A DNA stretch of 64,000 bases from Thioalkalivibrio sp. HK1 (GTDB taxonomy: Bacteria > Pseudomonadota > Gammaproteobacteria > HK1), in contig JFBG01000007.1 in NCBI GenBank assembly GCA_000583135.1, positions 36,079-100,078 on the forward strand, in the 5' to 3' direction. The notes under the pieces are model-generated. The model saw only the letters and a list, made by a program, of their open reading frames with translations, made no database searches and had not been told where the DNA came from. Made by a program: the position numbers and the translations under genes. Below, piece by piece: positions 54,943 to 64,000 of this stretch. Position 1 is the first letter of the stretch. Each line of letters opens with the position of its first letter.

Positions 54943-55452
54943 TCACCCCCGCAGGTCCTTGATATCGAGCCCGCGCTTGGCCGCATAGTATTTGGGCGAG
55001 CGCATGCTCGAAAGCCCGCCCATCGTCGCGCGAATGACATTGATCGGATTATTCGATCCGATGCATTTGGCAAGGATATCCCGGACCCCGAGAACCTCGA
55101 AAACCGCCCGCATCGAGCCGCCGGCGATAATCCCCGTACCCTCGGATGCAGGCTGCATGTAGACCCGAGCGGCACCGTGCCTTGCGGTGATCGGATAGTG
55201 GATGGTGCCCTCGTGCAAGGGAACATCCACCATGTTGCGACGGGCGTTTTCCATCGCCTTTTGGATGGCGGCGGGCACCTCTCGGGCTTTGCCGCGACCC
55301 ATACCGACTTTTCCCTTGCCGTCTCCGACCACGGTCAAAGCGGTAAACCCGAATAAACGCCCACCCTTGACAACCTTGGCGACTCGATTGATCGCCACGA
55401 GTTTCTCGAGCAGATCTTCCTTGTTATCCGCGGAGTTCTGATAGTTCGCCAT
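54943..55452 (-). CDS. rpsE: 30S ribosomal protein S5
   Basis: S5 of 169 residues. [53 protein letters not shown] is the double-stranded-RNA-binding-like domain, and [35 protein letters not shown] is the C-terminal domain. It acts in decoding fidelity. Start 55452. Confidence 0.97.
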   Translation of the reverse strand: MANYQNSADNKEDLLEKLVAINRVAKVVKGGRLFGFTALTVVGDGKGKVGMGRGKAREVPAAIQKAMENARRNMVDVPLHEGTIHYPITARHGAARVYMQPASEGTGIIAGGSMRAVFEVLGVRDILAKCIGSNNPINVIRATMGGLSSMRSPKYYAAKRGLDIKDLRG

Positions 55453-55548
55453 AACCGTGATTCTCGATCCGCCAACGGGCGGTCACAATGAAAAGGTGAA
55501 AGGGGTATTGCCCTTGTCAGGGCTTTCGCCTCGATCCGCCGGCATGTG

Positions 55549-55908
55549 TCAAAAGGACAAGCCCGCCTCGCGCGCGGCATCGGCCAAGGCCTTGATACGG
55601 CCGTGGTATTTGAAGCCCGAACGATCGAAGGCCACGCGTTCGACCCCCGCCTGCTTCGCACGCTCGGCGACGATACGTCCGACCACCGAGGCCGCCGAAC
55701 GATTTCCCCCGTATGAAACTTCGCTGCGCACGTCTTTGTCGAGCGTCGAGGCGCTGGCGAGGGTGCGATCTCCCTCGGGAGAGATGATCTGGGCATAGAT
55801 ATGCCTGGGCGTCCGATGGATGCTCATCCGGGGAACTCGCAGACCGAGGATATGTCGGCGCGTTTTCTTCGCCCGCCTCATGCGAGACTGTTTTCGATGC
55901 AGGTTCAT
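55549..55908 (-). CDS. rplR: 50S ribosomal protein L18
   Basis: L18 of 119 residues binding 5S r[39 protein letters not shown], then [45 protein letters not shown] gap of about 95 bp before rpsE is somewhat longer than usual. Confidence 0.97.
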   Translation of the reverse strand: MNLHRKQSRMRRAKKTRRHILGLRVPRMSIHRTPRHIYAQIISPEGDRTLASASTLDKDVRSEVSYGGNRSAASVVGRIVAERAKQAGVERVAFDRSGFKYHGRIKALADAAREAGLSF

Positions 55909-55913
55909 GTCGG

Positions 55914-56447
55914 TTACTTTTTCTTGGCTTCCTTGCGAACGATATTCTCGTCTTTGTAGCGAACGCCCTTGCCCTTGTAGGGCTCCGGCGGCCGCCAGGC
56001 TCTGATCTCCGCAGCGACCTGACCGACCCGCTGCTTATCCGCCCCGCGCACCGAGATTTCGGTTTGCGCCGGAGTCTCGATATCCACTCCATCCGGAACC
56101 GGATATTCGACCTGGTGCGAATAACCGAGCGAAAGATTGAGGATCTTGCCCTGCATCTGCGCTCGATAGCCGACCCCGACCAACTGCAGGTTTTTCACGA
56201 AGCCTTCCGACACTCCATGCACCATATTGGCAATCAACGCCCGGGCCGTGCCCACCTGCATCATTCCACCCTCGACACCCTTCTTCAAGGAGCAGCGGAT
56301 CTCGTCGCCTTCTTGCACCACATCGACCGATGCGTGCAAGGGCATATTCAGCTGTCCCTTCGGTCCTTTGACCGAAACGCCTTCCTTTCCGATCGCGACC
56401 TCGACTCCCGCAGGCACGGCGACCGGCATTTTTGCGACCCTGGACAT
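55914..56447 (-). CDS. rplF: 50S ribosomal protein L6
   Basis: L6 of 177 residues: [49 protein letters not shown], then [29 protein letters not shown]. It binds 23S rRNA near the factor-binding site. Five bp before rplR. Confidence 0.97.
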   Translation of the reverse strand: MSRVAKMPVAVPAGVEVAIGKEGVSVKGPKGQLNMPLHASVDVVQEGDEIRCSLKKGVEGGMMQVGTARALIANMVHGVSEGFVKNLQLVGVGYRAQMQGKILNLSLGYSHQVEYPVPDGVDIETPAQTEISVRGADKQRVGQVAAEIRAWRPPEPYKGKGVRYKDENIVRKEAKKK

Positions 56448-56465
56448 GATGGCTAATCTCCGATG

Positions 56466-56861
56466 TCATGCAACGATGCAGATCACTTCGCCGCCGTGAC
56501 CTGCAGCACGTGCCTGGCGATCGGTCATCAGCCCTTTGGATGTCGATATCACGGCGATGCCGAGACCGTTCATCACAGTAGGCAGAGCGTCTTTTCCCCG
56601 GTATACCCTCAAACCGGGGCGACTGACTCTCTTGAGGGTCTCGATGACCGGTCGCCCTTCGAAATAGCGAAGCACGATCGAAATTCGAGGCTTGTCATCA
56701 GCCTCCTCGATGGAAAAATCCTTGATATAGCCCTGCTGTTTGAGCAGCGCCGCGATCGCGGATTTCTGCTTCGACATCGGGATCATGACCCGCACCTTAC
56801 CCGCGGACTGGCCGTTGCGGATGCGAGTCAGCATATCGGCAATGGGATCTTGCATGCTCAT
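56466..56861 (-). CDS. rpsH: 30S ribosomal protein S8
   Basis: S8 of 131 residues: [46 protein letters not shown], then [25 protein letters not shown]. Primary 16S rRNA-binding protein and, in E. coli, the spc-operon repressor. Confidence 0.97.
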   Translation of the reverse strand: MSMQDPIADMLTRIRNGQSAGKVRVMIPMSKQKSAIAALLKQQGYIKDFSIEEADDKPRISIVLRYFEGRPVIETLKRVSRPGLRVYRGKDALPTVMNGLGIAVISTSKGLMTDRQARAAGHGGEVICIVA

Positions 56862-56874
56862 AAAAGAGGCACCT

Positions 56875-57180
56875 TCACCAGCTGGCCTTCACCAAACCCG
56901 GAACATCTCCATTCATCACGGATTCACGCAGTTTATTGCGGCCGAGACCGAATTTTCGGTAGTAAGCATGTGGTCGGCCGGTCAATCTGCAGCGATTTTG
57001 CCTCCGTGTCGGGCAGGAATTGCGGGGCAAGGCATTGAGACTTCTTTGCGCCCGCTCACGCTCTTCATAACTCGATCGCGGATTGCGAATGATCTCTTTG
57101 AGCTGCGCTCGCTTTTTTGCGTGCTTCGCCGCAAGCCTCGCCCTTTTCGCCTCGCGATTGATGATCGAAAGCTTCGCCAT
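56875..57180 (-). CDS. rpsN: 30S ribosomal protein S14 (long, zinc-free form)
   Basis: S14 of 101 residues: [34 protein letters not shown], then [49 protein letters not shown]. Length and the missing CxxC...CxxC set show the C-minus form common in Proteobacteria. Confidence 0.97.
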   Translation of the reverse strand: MAKLSIINREAKRARLAAKHAKKRAQLKEIIRNPRSSYEERERAQRSLNALPRNSCPTRRQNRCRLTGRPHAYYRKFGLGRNKLRESVMNGDVPGLVKASW

Positions 57181-57218
57181 GAATGCTTCGCTCCTCTTTG
57201 TTCTTGTCTTGTCGTCGA

Positions 57219-57767
57219 TCAGTTTCGGCGAAAGGGGAAATCGAAACCGGATAGAAGAGCCAAGGCTTCCTCGTCCGTATTCGCCGACGTGGAGATCGAT
57301 ATATCAAGCCCTCGAATCGCATCGATCTTGTCGTAGTCGATCTCGGGAAAGATCACCTGCTCCTTGATCCCGAGGTTGTAGTTCCCCCGACCGTCGAAAG
57401 CCGACGCCCTGAATCCGCGAAAATCACGAACCCTCGGTATGGCCACGCTGATCAAGCGATCCAGAAATTCGTACATGCGATTGCGCCGCAGCGTAACCTT
57501 GCATCCGATCGGCCAGCCTTCTCGAATCTTGAAGCCCGCCACCGATTTCCGCGCCCGGGTCATGATCGGATTCTGGCCGACGATCAATCGCAGATCCCCC
57601 AGAGCGTTTTCCAACACTTTCTTGTCGCCGACGGCCTCTCCGACCCCCATGTTGAGGGTGATTTTCTCGATCTTCGGCACCTGCATCACATTCGAATAGC
57701 CGAAACGCTCCTTGAGCATCGGGATCACCGATTCTCGATAGGTCTGCTGAAGCCTTGGCGTGCTCAC
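57219..57767 (-). CDS. rplE: 50S ribosomal protein L5
   Basis: L5 of 182 residues: [78 protein letters not shown], then [16 protein letters not shown]. It binds 5S rRNA and contacts S13 and tRNA. Confidence 0.97.
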   Translation of the reverse strand: MSTPRLQQTYRESVIPMLKERFGYSNVMQVPKIEKITLNMGVGEAVGDKKVLENALGDLRLIVGQNPIMTRARKSVAGFKIREGWPIGCKVTLRRNRMYEFLDRLISVAIPRVRDFRGFRASAFDGRGNYNLGIKEQVIFPEIDYDKIDAIRGLDISISTSANTDEEALALLSGFDFPFRRN

Positions 57768-57851
57768 GAAAAAAACTCCTTGGAAAACGAAACGGCCGGC
57801 GATGCGATACCGACGATCCGGGGAATATCGAGCGATCCGTCGAGGATCTTG

Positions 57852-58178
57852 CTAGATATCCACAACCTCACCGGTGGACTTGAAGATCCTCACCTTGCGG
57901 CCGTCTTCGAGGTTCTTGACCCCGATGCGATCGCCTTTGCCGGTGACGGGATTGAAAAGCGCGATATTGGAGATCTGAATCGGAAGCTCCTTTTCCAATA
58001 TCCCTCCCGATGTCCCTTTTTGCGGGTTGGGGCGAGTATGGCACTTGGCGAGATTGACACCCTCGACAAGCGCCTGATTTCGATCCTTGTGCACCGAGAT
58101 CACTCGACCGCGTTTGCCGCGATCCCGTCCGACGAGGACCACGACATCGTCTCCCTTCCTGATTCTTTGCATCGCCAT
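57852..58178 (-). CDS. rplX: 50S ribosomal protein L24
   Basis: L24 of 108 residues with the KOW motif ([23 protein letters not shown]) and [42 protein letters not shown]. Assembly-initiating protein of the 50S subunit. About 85 bp separates it from rplE. Confidence 0.97.
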   Translation of the reverse strand: MAMQRIRKGDDVVVLVGRDRGKRGRVISVHKDRNQALVEGVNLAKCHTRPNPQKGTSGGILEKELPIQISNIALFNPVTGKGDRIGVKNLEDGRKVRIFKSTGEVVDI

Positions 58179-58191
58179 CGCCGTCGAACCT

Positions 58192-58560
58192 CTACAAGAC
58201 TTCGGGGGCCAAAGAAACGATCTTCATGAACCGCTCGCCCCGCAATTCACGGGTGACCGGTCCGAAAATACGGGTGCCGATCGGCTGCATCTGATTCGTC
58301 AAGAGAACGGCGGCATTGCGATCGAAACGAATCAAGGATCCGTCGGGACGCCTTACCCCCTTGCGGGTACGAACCACCACCGCGTTGTACATTTCGCCCT
58401 TCTTGACCTTGCCTCTGGGGATCGCCTCTTTGACGGTGACCTTGACGACATCCCCGATCCCGGCATAACGACGCTTCGATCCGCCGAGCACCTTGACGCA
58501 CATCAATCGCCGGGCACCGCTGTTATCTGCGGCATCGAGCATGGATTGCATCTGGATCAT
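58192..58560 (-). CDS. rplN: 50S ribosomal protein L14
   Basis: L14 of 122 residues: [72 protein letters not shown], then [27 protein letters not shown]. It forms an intersubunit bridge. Thirteen bp before rplX. Confidence 0.98.
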   Translation of the reverse strand: MIQMQSMLDAADNSGARRLMCVKVLGGSKRRYAGIGDVVKVTVKEAIPRGKVKKGEMYNAVVVRTRKGVRRPDGSLIRFDRNAAVLLTNQMQPIGTRIFGPVTRELRGERFMKIVSLAPEVL

Positions 58561-58628
58561 GATTCGTATCTCGCTTTATGAAGCCCGAAAACGCTCTCGG
58601 TGATGATCGTTGGGATCGTCGGCGACGA

Positions 58629-59144
58629 TCACTTCGAGCGCCTGATGATCTCGTGCACCCGCCACGACTTGGTCTTCGAGATCGGGCGACATTGCACGAT
58701 GGAGATGCGATCTCCGATGCGACAGGTTTCGCTTTCATCATGGGCGTGCATCTTCGTCGAACGCCGGATGTACTTTTTATAAAGCGGATGCTTGACCTTG
58801 CGCTCGACCAGCACGGTCACCGTTTTTTGCATCTTGTCGCTCACGACCTGCCCCACCACCTTGCGGATCGTCTTCGGCTTTGGGCTTGCGCCCTCGGCTT
58901 GGCTCTTTGCGCTTGCCGATTGCACCGATCCATCGACCGATCCATCGGCGGCGGTCGCCTCCTTAGGCTCGGCTGGCGAAGGCTCGGCGGAATCGGATTC
59001 GACCGGGGCGTCGGCGGCGTTCGAAGGGGCCGGGGCTTCCGGAGTCTCCTCCGGGGCCTGCTCCGAGGCCGATACTTCAACGTCCGCAGACGAAGGATCG
59101 GATGATTCGGCCTTCACTTCTTCGGCTGATCGTTCTTCGTTCAT
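58629..59144 (-). CDS. rpsQ: 30S ribosomal protein S17 with long acidic N-terminal extension
   Basis: The S17 core (about residues 90-171) is normal: [45 protein letters not shown], then [26 protein letters not shown]. It is preceded by about 88 residues that E. coli S17 (84 residues in all) lacks. The first 65 are Glu/Asp/Ala/Ser/Pro-rich and presumably disordered; residues 70-91 are Ser/Ala/Lys-rich. The start at 59144 overlaps the rpmC stop as ATGA, and no ATG lies between it and the core, so the extension appears to be translated. Its role is unknown. Confidence 0.92.
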   Translation of the reverse strand: MNEERSAEEVKAESSDPSSADVEVSASEQAPEETPEAPAPSNAADAPVESDSAEPSPAEPKEATAADGSVDGSVQSASAKSQAEGASPKPKTIRKVVGQVVSDKMQKTVTVLVERKVKHPLYKKYIRRSTKMHAHDESETCRIGDRISIVQCRPISKTKSWRVHEIIRRSK

Positions 59145-59332
59145 GATCTTTCTCGTTCGCTCAAGATCGTTTGGATACGGGCGATGGTGCGCCGGGCTTC
59201 TTTGAATCGATGGTGCCCGGTCAGTTGCCCGCTACCCCTTTGCATCCGAAGATTGAAAATCTCCCGATGGGATTCGAGCAACTCCTTGCGAAGCTCCTCG
59301 TCGCTCTTTTCTCTCAATAAGCCCGCATTCAT
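59141..59332 (-). CDS. rpmC: 50S ribosomal protein L29
   Basis: L29 of 63 residues: two-helix hairpin [59 protein letters not shown]. It forms part of the protein exit-tunnel platform. Start overlaps the rplP stop by one base, end overlaps rpsQ by four. Confidence 0.96.
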   Translation of the reverse strand: MNAGLLREKSDEELRKELLESHREIFNLRMQRGSGQLTGHHRFKEARRTIARIQTILSERERS

Positions 59333-59745
59333 CAGATCGCCGTCCGGTTGATGAAGGTCGTGCGCACCGGGAGTTTGGCACCGGCAAGGCGGAAGGCCTC
59401 TCTGGCCAGACTCTCGTCGACGCCTTGCATTTCATAGAGCATTTTTCCCGGCTGGATCAGCGCGACCCAATACTCGACATTGCCCTTGCCCTTGCCCTGT
59501 CTGACTTCGAGGGGCTTTTTGGTAATCGGCTTGTCGGGGAAGATGCGAATCCACACCTTCGCGCCGCGTCGGACCTTACGGGTGATGGCCCGTCGCGCAG
59601 CCTCGATCTGGCGAGCGGTGATTCGACCCCTGGTCGTGGCCATCATCCCGTACTCGCCGAAGCTGACGCGATTGCCTACGGTCGCAAGCCCTCGATTTCG
59701 GCCCTTGTGCTGCTTGCGATACTTCGTTCTCTTCGGCTGCATCAT
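59332..59745 (-). CDS. rplP: 50S ribosomal protein L16
   Basis: L16 of 137 residues: [100 protein letters not shown]. It supports the peptidyl-transferase A site. Overlaps the rpsC end by four bases. Confidence 0.97.
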   Translation of the reverse strand: MMQPKRTKYRKQHKGRNRGLATVGNRVSFGEYGMMATTRGRITARQIEAARRAITRKVRRGAKVWIRIFPDKPITKKPLEVRQGKGKGNVEYWVALIQPGKMLYEMQGVDESLAREAFRLAGAKLPVRTTFINRTAI

Positions 59746-60434
59746 GGCCGTTCAGACTCCTTCTGACGCTGCTTGCTCGACTGCGTTTTTTCTTCGAGAT
59801 CGGCGCGACTCAAAATCTCGCCTTTGAATATCCAAACCTTGACTCCGATGATCCCGTACGACGTTTTGGCCTCGGAGAATCCGTAGTCGATATCCGCTCG
59901 CAGGGTATGCAGCGGAACCCGACCCTCCCGGTACCATTCCGAACGGGCGATCTCCGCTCCGTTGAGGCGACCGGAAACCCGCACCTTGACCCCTTGAGCC
60001 CCCAAGCGCATGGCGTTGGTAACCGCACGGCGCATCGCCCGCCGAAACATGATGCGGCGTTCGAGCTGATTGGCGATGCTCTCGGAAACGAGGTAGGCAT
60101 CGATTTCGGGCTTCCTGATTTCCTCGACCGCCACATGGACCTGGATACCCATCATCTTCGAAATTTCATTGCGCAAGGATTCGATATCCTCGCCTTTCTT
60201 GCCGATCACGATCCCGGGGCGGGCGGTGTGGATGACGATGCGCGCGCTCTTCGCCGGACGTTCGATCGTTATCCGACTCACCGAAGCATGGGCGAGTTTC
60301 TTGCGAATATGAGCCCGGACCGCGATATCCGTATTCAAATGCTCCGAATATTCGGCGCGCTCGGCATACCAAGTCGAGGACCAATCCTTGACGATCCCGA
60401 GTCTTATTCCGATCGGATGTACTTTTTGGCCCAT
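59742..60434 (-). CDS. rpsC: 30S ribosomal protein S3
   Basis: S3 of 230 residues: [24 protein letters not shown], the KH domain with [24 protein letters not shown], then [51 protein letters not shown]. It helps form the mRNA entry site. Four bp after rplV. Confidence 0.98.
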   Translation of the reverse strand: MGQKVHPIGIRLGIVKDWSSTWYAERAEYSEHLNTDIAVRAHIRKKLAHASVSRITIERPAKSARIVIHTARPGIVIGKKGEDIESLRNEISKMMGIQVHVAVEEIRKPEIDAYLVSESIANQLERRIMFRRAMRRAVTNAMRLGAQGVKVRVSGRLNGAEIARSEWYREGRVPLHTLRADIDYGFSEAKTSYGIIGVKVWIFKGEILSRADLEEKTQSSKQRQKESERP

Positions 60435-60438
60435 GGTG

Positions 60439-60780
60439 CTATGCCCGCTCGTCGGTTACGGTCAGCATGATATGACTCGTGCGCTTGATGATTCGATTGG
60501 CTCGTCCTCGAGCCCGGGGGCGATGACGCCGATATACCGGACCCTTGTCGACCATGACGGATGCGATGCGGAGATCGTCGATATCCGCACCCTCGTTATT
60601 TTCGGCGTTGGCAATGGCGGATTCGAGCACTTTACGCATGGCAACCGCCGCCTTTTGTTTGCTGAAGCGCAAAATCTCGACCGCTTTTTCTACCGGCAAC
60701 CCGCGAACCTGATCCGCGACCAACCTCACCTTTTGCGGCGAGAGACGCGCTCGGGAAAGCCTTGCGGAGGTATCCATCAT
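60439..60780 (-). CDS. rplV: 50S ribosomal protein L22
   Basis: L22 of 113 residues: [67 protein letters not shown], then [25 protein letters not shown], the beta-hairpin lining the exit tunnel. An adjacent second Met could be the real start. Confidence 0.97.
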   Translation of the reverse strand: MMDTSARLSRARLSPQKVRLVADQVRGLPVEKAVEILRFSKQKAAVAMRKVLESAIANAENNEGADIDDLRIASVMVDKGPVYRRHRPRARGRANRIIKRTSHIMLTVTDERA

Positions 60781-60813
60781 GCAATTCCTTTTCCTTCTTG
60801 CGCAAAGGAGCGC

Positions 60814-61089
60814 TTATCTTCTGGTCTTGCGATCCGCGGCATGCCCACGAAATGTGCGGGTAGGCGCGAATTCGCCGAGTTTGTGGCCCACCATGTTCTC
60901 GGTGATCAACACCGGGACATGCTGGCGACCGTTATGCACCGCAATGGTCAGACCGACCATCTCCGGAATCACCATCGAGCGTCTGGACCAAGTACGAATC
61001 GGGCGCCGGCTGCCGGATTCCTGCGCTGCATTGACCTTGTCGATGAGGTGGTTGTCGACGAAAGGACCTTTTTTGATCGAACGTGGCAC
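60814..61089 (-). CDS. rpsS: 30S ribosomal protein S19
   Basis: S19 of 91 residues: [78 protein letters not shown]. 30S head protein and RimM partner. Between rplB and rplV. Confidence 0.98.
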   Translation of the reverse strand: MPRSIKKGPFVDNHLIDKVNAAQESGSRRPIRTWSRRSMVIPEMVGLTIAVHNGRQHVPVLITENMVGHKLGEFAPTRTFRGHAADRKTRR

Positions 61090-61112
61090 GGTTCAAGATT
61101 CCCTTGGAAGAT

Positions 61113-61943
61113 TTATTTACGCCGATTCCTGCGCCGGACGATCATCGAAGAGGTCCGCTTGTTGCGCCGGGTCTTGTGTCCTTTGGTGGGCACACCCCAT
61201 GGAGTGACCGGATGCCGACCGCCGGAAGTCCGGCCCTCGCCCCCGCCATGCGGGTGATCCACCGGATTCATCGCCACCCCCCGAACCGTAGGGCGCCGTC
61301 CCCGCCACCTCGTGGCTCCCGCCTTGCCCAAAGAGCGCAATGAATGCTCGTTGTTGCCGACCTCGCCCACCGTCGCTCGGCATGCGCTTTGCACCTTGCG
61401 CAGCTCTCCGGAGCGAAGACGCAAGGTGGCATGGGCACCCTCTCGAGCCACGATCTGAACGCTGGCTCCTGCGCTGCGCGCGATCTGCGCCCCCTTGCCG
61501 GGCTTGAGTTCGATGCAATGCACCGTGGTCCCCACCGGAATATCGGTCAGCGGCAGGCTGTTGCCGGGACGAATCGGAGCGTTGCGACCGGAAAGCAGAG
61601 CATCCCCCGCCGCCACATGGCGGGGCGCGATGATATATCGGCGCTCGCCGTCGGCATAAAGAAGAAGGGCGATATTGGCGCTTCGATTCGGGTCATATTC
61701 GATCCGCTCCACCTTGGCCGGAACATCGTCCTTCGTCCGTTTGAAATCGACCTGTCGATAGCGCCGTTTATGACCGCCCCCTCGATGTCGAGTGGTGATC
61801 CGGCCCAAGTTATTGCGCCCACCGCTACGCGTCTTCTTCGCCACCAAAGGGCCATGAGGCTCGCCTTTGTGCAGGCTGCGATCCTTGACGCTCGAGACGA
61901 AACGCCGACCGGCGGAGGTGGGTTTCGCTTGGGTGACTGCCAT
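61113..61943 (-). CDS. rplB: 50S ribosomal protein L2
   Basis: L2 of 276 residues: [99 protein letters not shown]. It is needed for subunit association and peptidyl transfer. ATG 61943 was chosen because GGAG lies eight bases upstream; a GTG one codon earlier is the alternative. Confidence 0.98.
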   Translation of the reverse strand: MAVTQAKPTSAGRRFVSSVKDRSLHKGEPHGPLVAKKTRSGGRNNLGRITTRHRGGGHKRRYRQVDFKRTKDDVPAKVERIEYDPNRSANIALLLYADGERRYIIAPRHVAAGDALLSGRNAPIRPGNSLPLTDIPVGTTVHCIELKPGKGAQIARSAGASVQIVAREGAHATLRLRSGELRKVQSACRATVGEVGNNEHSLRSLGKAGATRWRGRRPTVRGVAMNPVDHPHGGGEGRTSGGRHPVTPWGVPTKGHKTRRNKRTSSMIVRRRNRRK

Positions 61944-62005
61944 CACTGTCTCTCCTGATCTGTCGAAGCGGCGAGTGTTCGAGGCGATGCCGAAAATCGT
62001 TTCGG

Positions 62006-62320
62006 CTACTCGGCCGCGGCCACGGGTTCTGCGAAGTCGATATCAAAACCCGGCTTCAACTTGATATAGGCCTTTCGCCAATCCGAGCGGCGACCGCGAT
62101 TTCTTCCCGGCAAGCCCTTGGTCTTGCCCTTGACGTTCAAAACCCTCACCGATGCCACCTCGACCTTGAACATCTTTTCCACCGCCCGCCGAATCTCGTC
62201 CTTGCGAGCGTCGGTGCGCACCCGAAAGGCGATCTGATTGGATGCCTCGGCCAAGCGCGTGCTCTTTTCGGATATATGCGGAGAGAGAAGAACGTTCATC
62301 AACCGCTGCTCGTTGTTCAT
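62006..62320 (-). CDS. rplW: 50S ribosomal protein L23
   Basis: L23 of 104 residues: [84 protein letters not shown]. Docking site for SRP and trigger factor at the exit tunnel. Overlaps the rplD stop by four bases. Confidence 0.97.
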   Translation of the reverse strand: MNNEQRLMNVLLSPHISEKSTRLAEASNQIAFRVRTDARKDEIRRAVEKMFKVEVASVRVLNVKGKTKGLPGRNRGRRSDWRKAYIKLKPGFDIDFAEPVAAAE

Positions 62321-62934
62321 GCGAATCGCTCCTCGAGCATCTTCACCGCCGCCGCCGTCATCAAGATGCTCTTGAACGCCAGCAGACTCACGGGATTGAT
62401 CTCGGCGCTGCACTGCACATCGACCCGAGGGAGGTTGCGGCAGGCCAAAGCGATGGTATCGTCCCGCTGGGCCGTTACCACCAGAACGTCGCTTACCCCC
62501 AAACCCGAAAGGCGCGCCGCCATCTCCTTCGTCTTCGGCTTTTCCATGGAGAGATCGTCCACCACCAACAGACGTTTCTTGCGCAGCAGCTCGGAGAGGA
62601 TCGAGCGCATCGCACCTCGATACATCTTGCGATTCACCTTTTGCTTGAACGAGCGCGGGCGAGCCGCGAAGGTGACCCCGCCTCCACGCCAGATCGGGCT
62701 ACGGATACTACCGGCGCGGGCTCTTCCCAATCCTTTTTGTCGCCAAGGCTTGGAACCGCCGCCGCGTACATCGGAGCGGTTTTTCTGCATTTTCGTACCG
62801 GCCCGGCCCGCCGCCATATAGGCCACGACGACTTGGTGAACCAAAGCCTCGTTGTATTCGACCCCGAAGGCGCTGTCGGCAAGACCCAATGGGCCGCCTT
62901 CTTGGCCGTTGCCGGTGAGAATCTTGATTTCCAT
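62317..62934 (-). CDS. rplD: 50S ribosomal protein L4
   Basis: L4 of 205 residues: [65 protein letters not shown], then the globular [27 protein letters not shown]. In E. coli it autoregulates the S10 operon. Start at [11 protein letters not shown] by homology. Confidence 0.97.
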   Translation of the reverse strand: MEIKILTGNGQEGGPLGLADSAFGVEYNEALVHQVVVAYMAAGRAGTKMQKNRSDVRGGGSKPWRQKGLGRARAGSIRSPIWRGGGVTFAARPRSFKQKVNRKMYRGAMRSILSELLRKKRLLVVDDLSMEKPKTKEMAARLSGLGVSDVLVVTAQRDDTIALACRNLPRVDVQCSAEINPVSLLAFKSILMTAAAVKMLEERFA

Positions 62935-62957
62935 GATGCGGCTCGTCCTCGAAACTC

Positions 62958-63593
62958 TCAGCGCGCCTTGACCGCCGGACGCACGATGACATGGCCGCCT
63001 TTGGGCCCCGGAATCGCCCCTTTGATCAACAACGCGCTCCGGGCTTCGTCCACCCGCACGATCTCGAGATTTTGAACGGTGCGGCGCACATTTCCCATTC
63101 GACCGGCCATCTTCTTGCCTTTGAATACCCGACCCGGGGTCTGGTTCTGGCCGATCGAACCGGGCGCGCGATGCGCAAGAGAATTTCCGTGCGTGGCGTC
63201 CTGGGTACGAAAGTGATGGCGCTTGACCACGCCGGCATAGCCTTTGCCGATGCTGGTACCGGTGGCATCGACTTTCTGTCCTTGCTCGAATACGGTGACT
63301 TCGAGGATATCCCCGGAGGCGAATTCCTCGCCCTCGGCGAGACGGAATTCCCACAGCCCTTCTCCGGCCTCGACCTTGCAGCCGGCGAAATGACCGGCCT
63401 CGGGGCGGTTCAAACGGCTCGGCTTCTTGGATCCCGTGGTCACCTGAATCGCCCGATAACCGTCGCGATCCGAGGCTTTGACGCAAGTCACCCTATTGGG
63501 CTGCACGAAGACCACGGTCACCGGAATGGATTGTCCGGTGTCATCGAATATTCGGGTCATCCCCACTTTGCGACCTACAAGACCGATCGGCAT
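62958..63593 (-). CDS. rplC: 50S ribosomal protein L3
   Basis: L3 of 211 residues: [118 protein letters not shown]. Start 63593 preferred over 63599 because GGAG is nine rather than three bases upstream. Confidence 0.97.
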   Translation of the reverse strand: MPIGLVGRKVGMTRIFDDTGQSIPVTVVFVQPNRVTCVKASDRDGYRAIQVTTGSKKPSRLNRPEAGHFAGCKVEAGEGLWEFRLAEGEEFASGDILEVTVFEQGQKVDATGTSIGKGYAGVVKRHHFRTQDATHGNSLAHRAPGSIGQNQTPGRVFKGKKMAGRMGNVRRTVQNLEIVRVDEARSALLIKGAIPGPKGGHVIVRPAVKAR

Positions 63594-63609
63594 CTTCATT
63601 CGCTCCGGT

Positions 63610-63921
63610 TCAACTGACCTTGATCTGAACATCCACGCCGGCGGCCAGATCAAGCTTCATCAAGGCGTCGACGGTCTTGTCGGTGGGATTGACGATATCG
63701 AGGATTCGCTTGTGAGTGCGAAGCTCGTACTGATCCCGGGCGTCTTTGTTGACATGCGGAGAGATCAAGATGGTGTAGCGTTCCTTTCTCGTGGGCAGGG
63801 GGATGGGGCCGCGCACCATCGCTCCGGTACGACGAGCGGTCTCGACGATTTCTGCCGCCGATTGGTCGATCAGCCGGTGATCGAAAGCCTTGAGGCGAAT
63901 TCGGATAGTCTGATCTGCCAT
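63610..63921 (-). CDS. rpsJ: 30S ribosomal protein S10
   Basis: S10 of 103 residues: [71 protein letters not shown]. Also NusE, part of transcription antitermination complexes. First gene of the S10 group, about 57 bp downstream of the tuf stop. Confidence 0.98.
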   Translation of the reverse strand: MADQTIRIRLKAFDHRLIDQSAAEIVETARRTGAMVRGPIPLPTRKERYTILISPHVNKDARDQYELRTHKRILDIVNPTDKTVDALMKLDLAAGVDVQIKVS

Positions 63922-63978
63922 CGGTTCAACTCTTCGGGCGACTCACCGCGAGGGTGAAGAAAGGGGAGAAAAGGGCGC

Positions 63979-64000
63979 TCATTCGATGATTTTGGCGACG
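63979..64000 (-). CDS. tuf: Elongation factor Tu, last codons only (partial)
   Basis: Only VAKIIE and a TGA are visible at the window edge. This matches the conserved EF-Tu C-terminus, and tuf directly upstream of rpsJ is the standard str-S10 junction. The call rests on those six residues plus gene order. Confidence 0.7.

Overview
The window looks like chromosomal DNA of a gammaproteobacterium with moderately high GC content. The strongest evidence is the uninterrupted S10-spc-alpha ribosomal block on the minus strand (63979-49587). It has the gammaproteobacterial order secY-rpmJ-rpsM-rpsK-rpsD-rpoA-rplQ, with rpmJ after secY, rpsD before rpoA and no adk or infA between. L2, S4 and the RpoA N-terminus also read as gammaproteobacterial. 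Much of the accessory content is of kinds I associate more with Alphaproteobacteria or Rhodocyclales: an AorABC-type tungsten enzyme, an acyl-CoA synthetase joined to a Liv transporter, a fused TrpEG and an MttB-like protein. No tRNA or rRNA gene was recognised.

Layout. At the left edge (1-1779) lies one end of a type II-C CRISPR locus: the first 512 codons of cas9 on the minus strand, cut by the window edge, and a divergent tracrRNA gene on the plus strand with promoter, anti-repeat, two hairpins and terminator. Between them sits a single 36-nt repeat-like element that base-pairs with the tracrRNA anti-repeat and carries the -10 box of cas9. This solitary repeat is the most interesting signal found. 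From 1944 to 10247 are single metabolic genes: a thioesterase, ilvE, a VOC protein, a split UxaA/SuyAB-type lyase, a NYN-domain nuclease, a HAD dehalogenase and a 3-hydroxyacyl-CoA-type SDR.

From 10631 to 26206 a co-directional block of thirteen genes joins uptake, CoA activation and aldehyde oxidation. It holds a long-chain-type acyl-CoA synthetase, LivG-LivH-LivM-binding protein-LivF, a PaaK-type CoA ligase, a ferredoxin-like FeS protein, a MoaD-like protein, an AorABC-type aldehyde:ferredoxin oxidoreductase (FeS, tungsten and FAD subunits), a conserved small protein and a biotin/lipoate-ligase-like protein. I infer a pathway importing organic acids or amino-acid-like compounds, activating them to CoA thioesters and interconverting acids and aldehydes. 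The substrate cannot be read from sequence.

From 26430 to 32631 are a DUF1080 lipoprotein, YbjQ, a non-pyrrolysine MttB homologue, a GNAT enzyme, a possible 51-residue membrane protein, a DsbC-like protein and XerD. Next come the rpsP-rimM-trmD-rplS operon with a recognisable promoter, a malic enzyme fused to a phosphotransacetylase-like domain, a VWA/DnaJ pair, a TauE permease, a membrane-anchored cytochrome c, UvrD, PmbA/TldE, a TrpEG fusion and an MFS transporter. The window ends in the ribosomal block, preceded by the last codons of tuf. Two oddities there are an S17 with an acidic N-terminal extension of about 88 residues, and a five-copy 15-bp tandem repeat between rpoA and rplQ.
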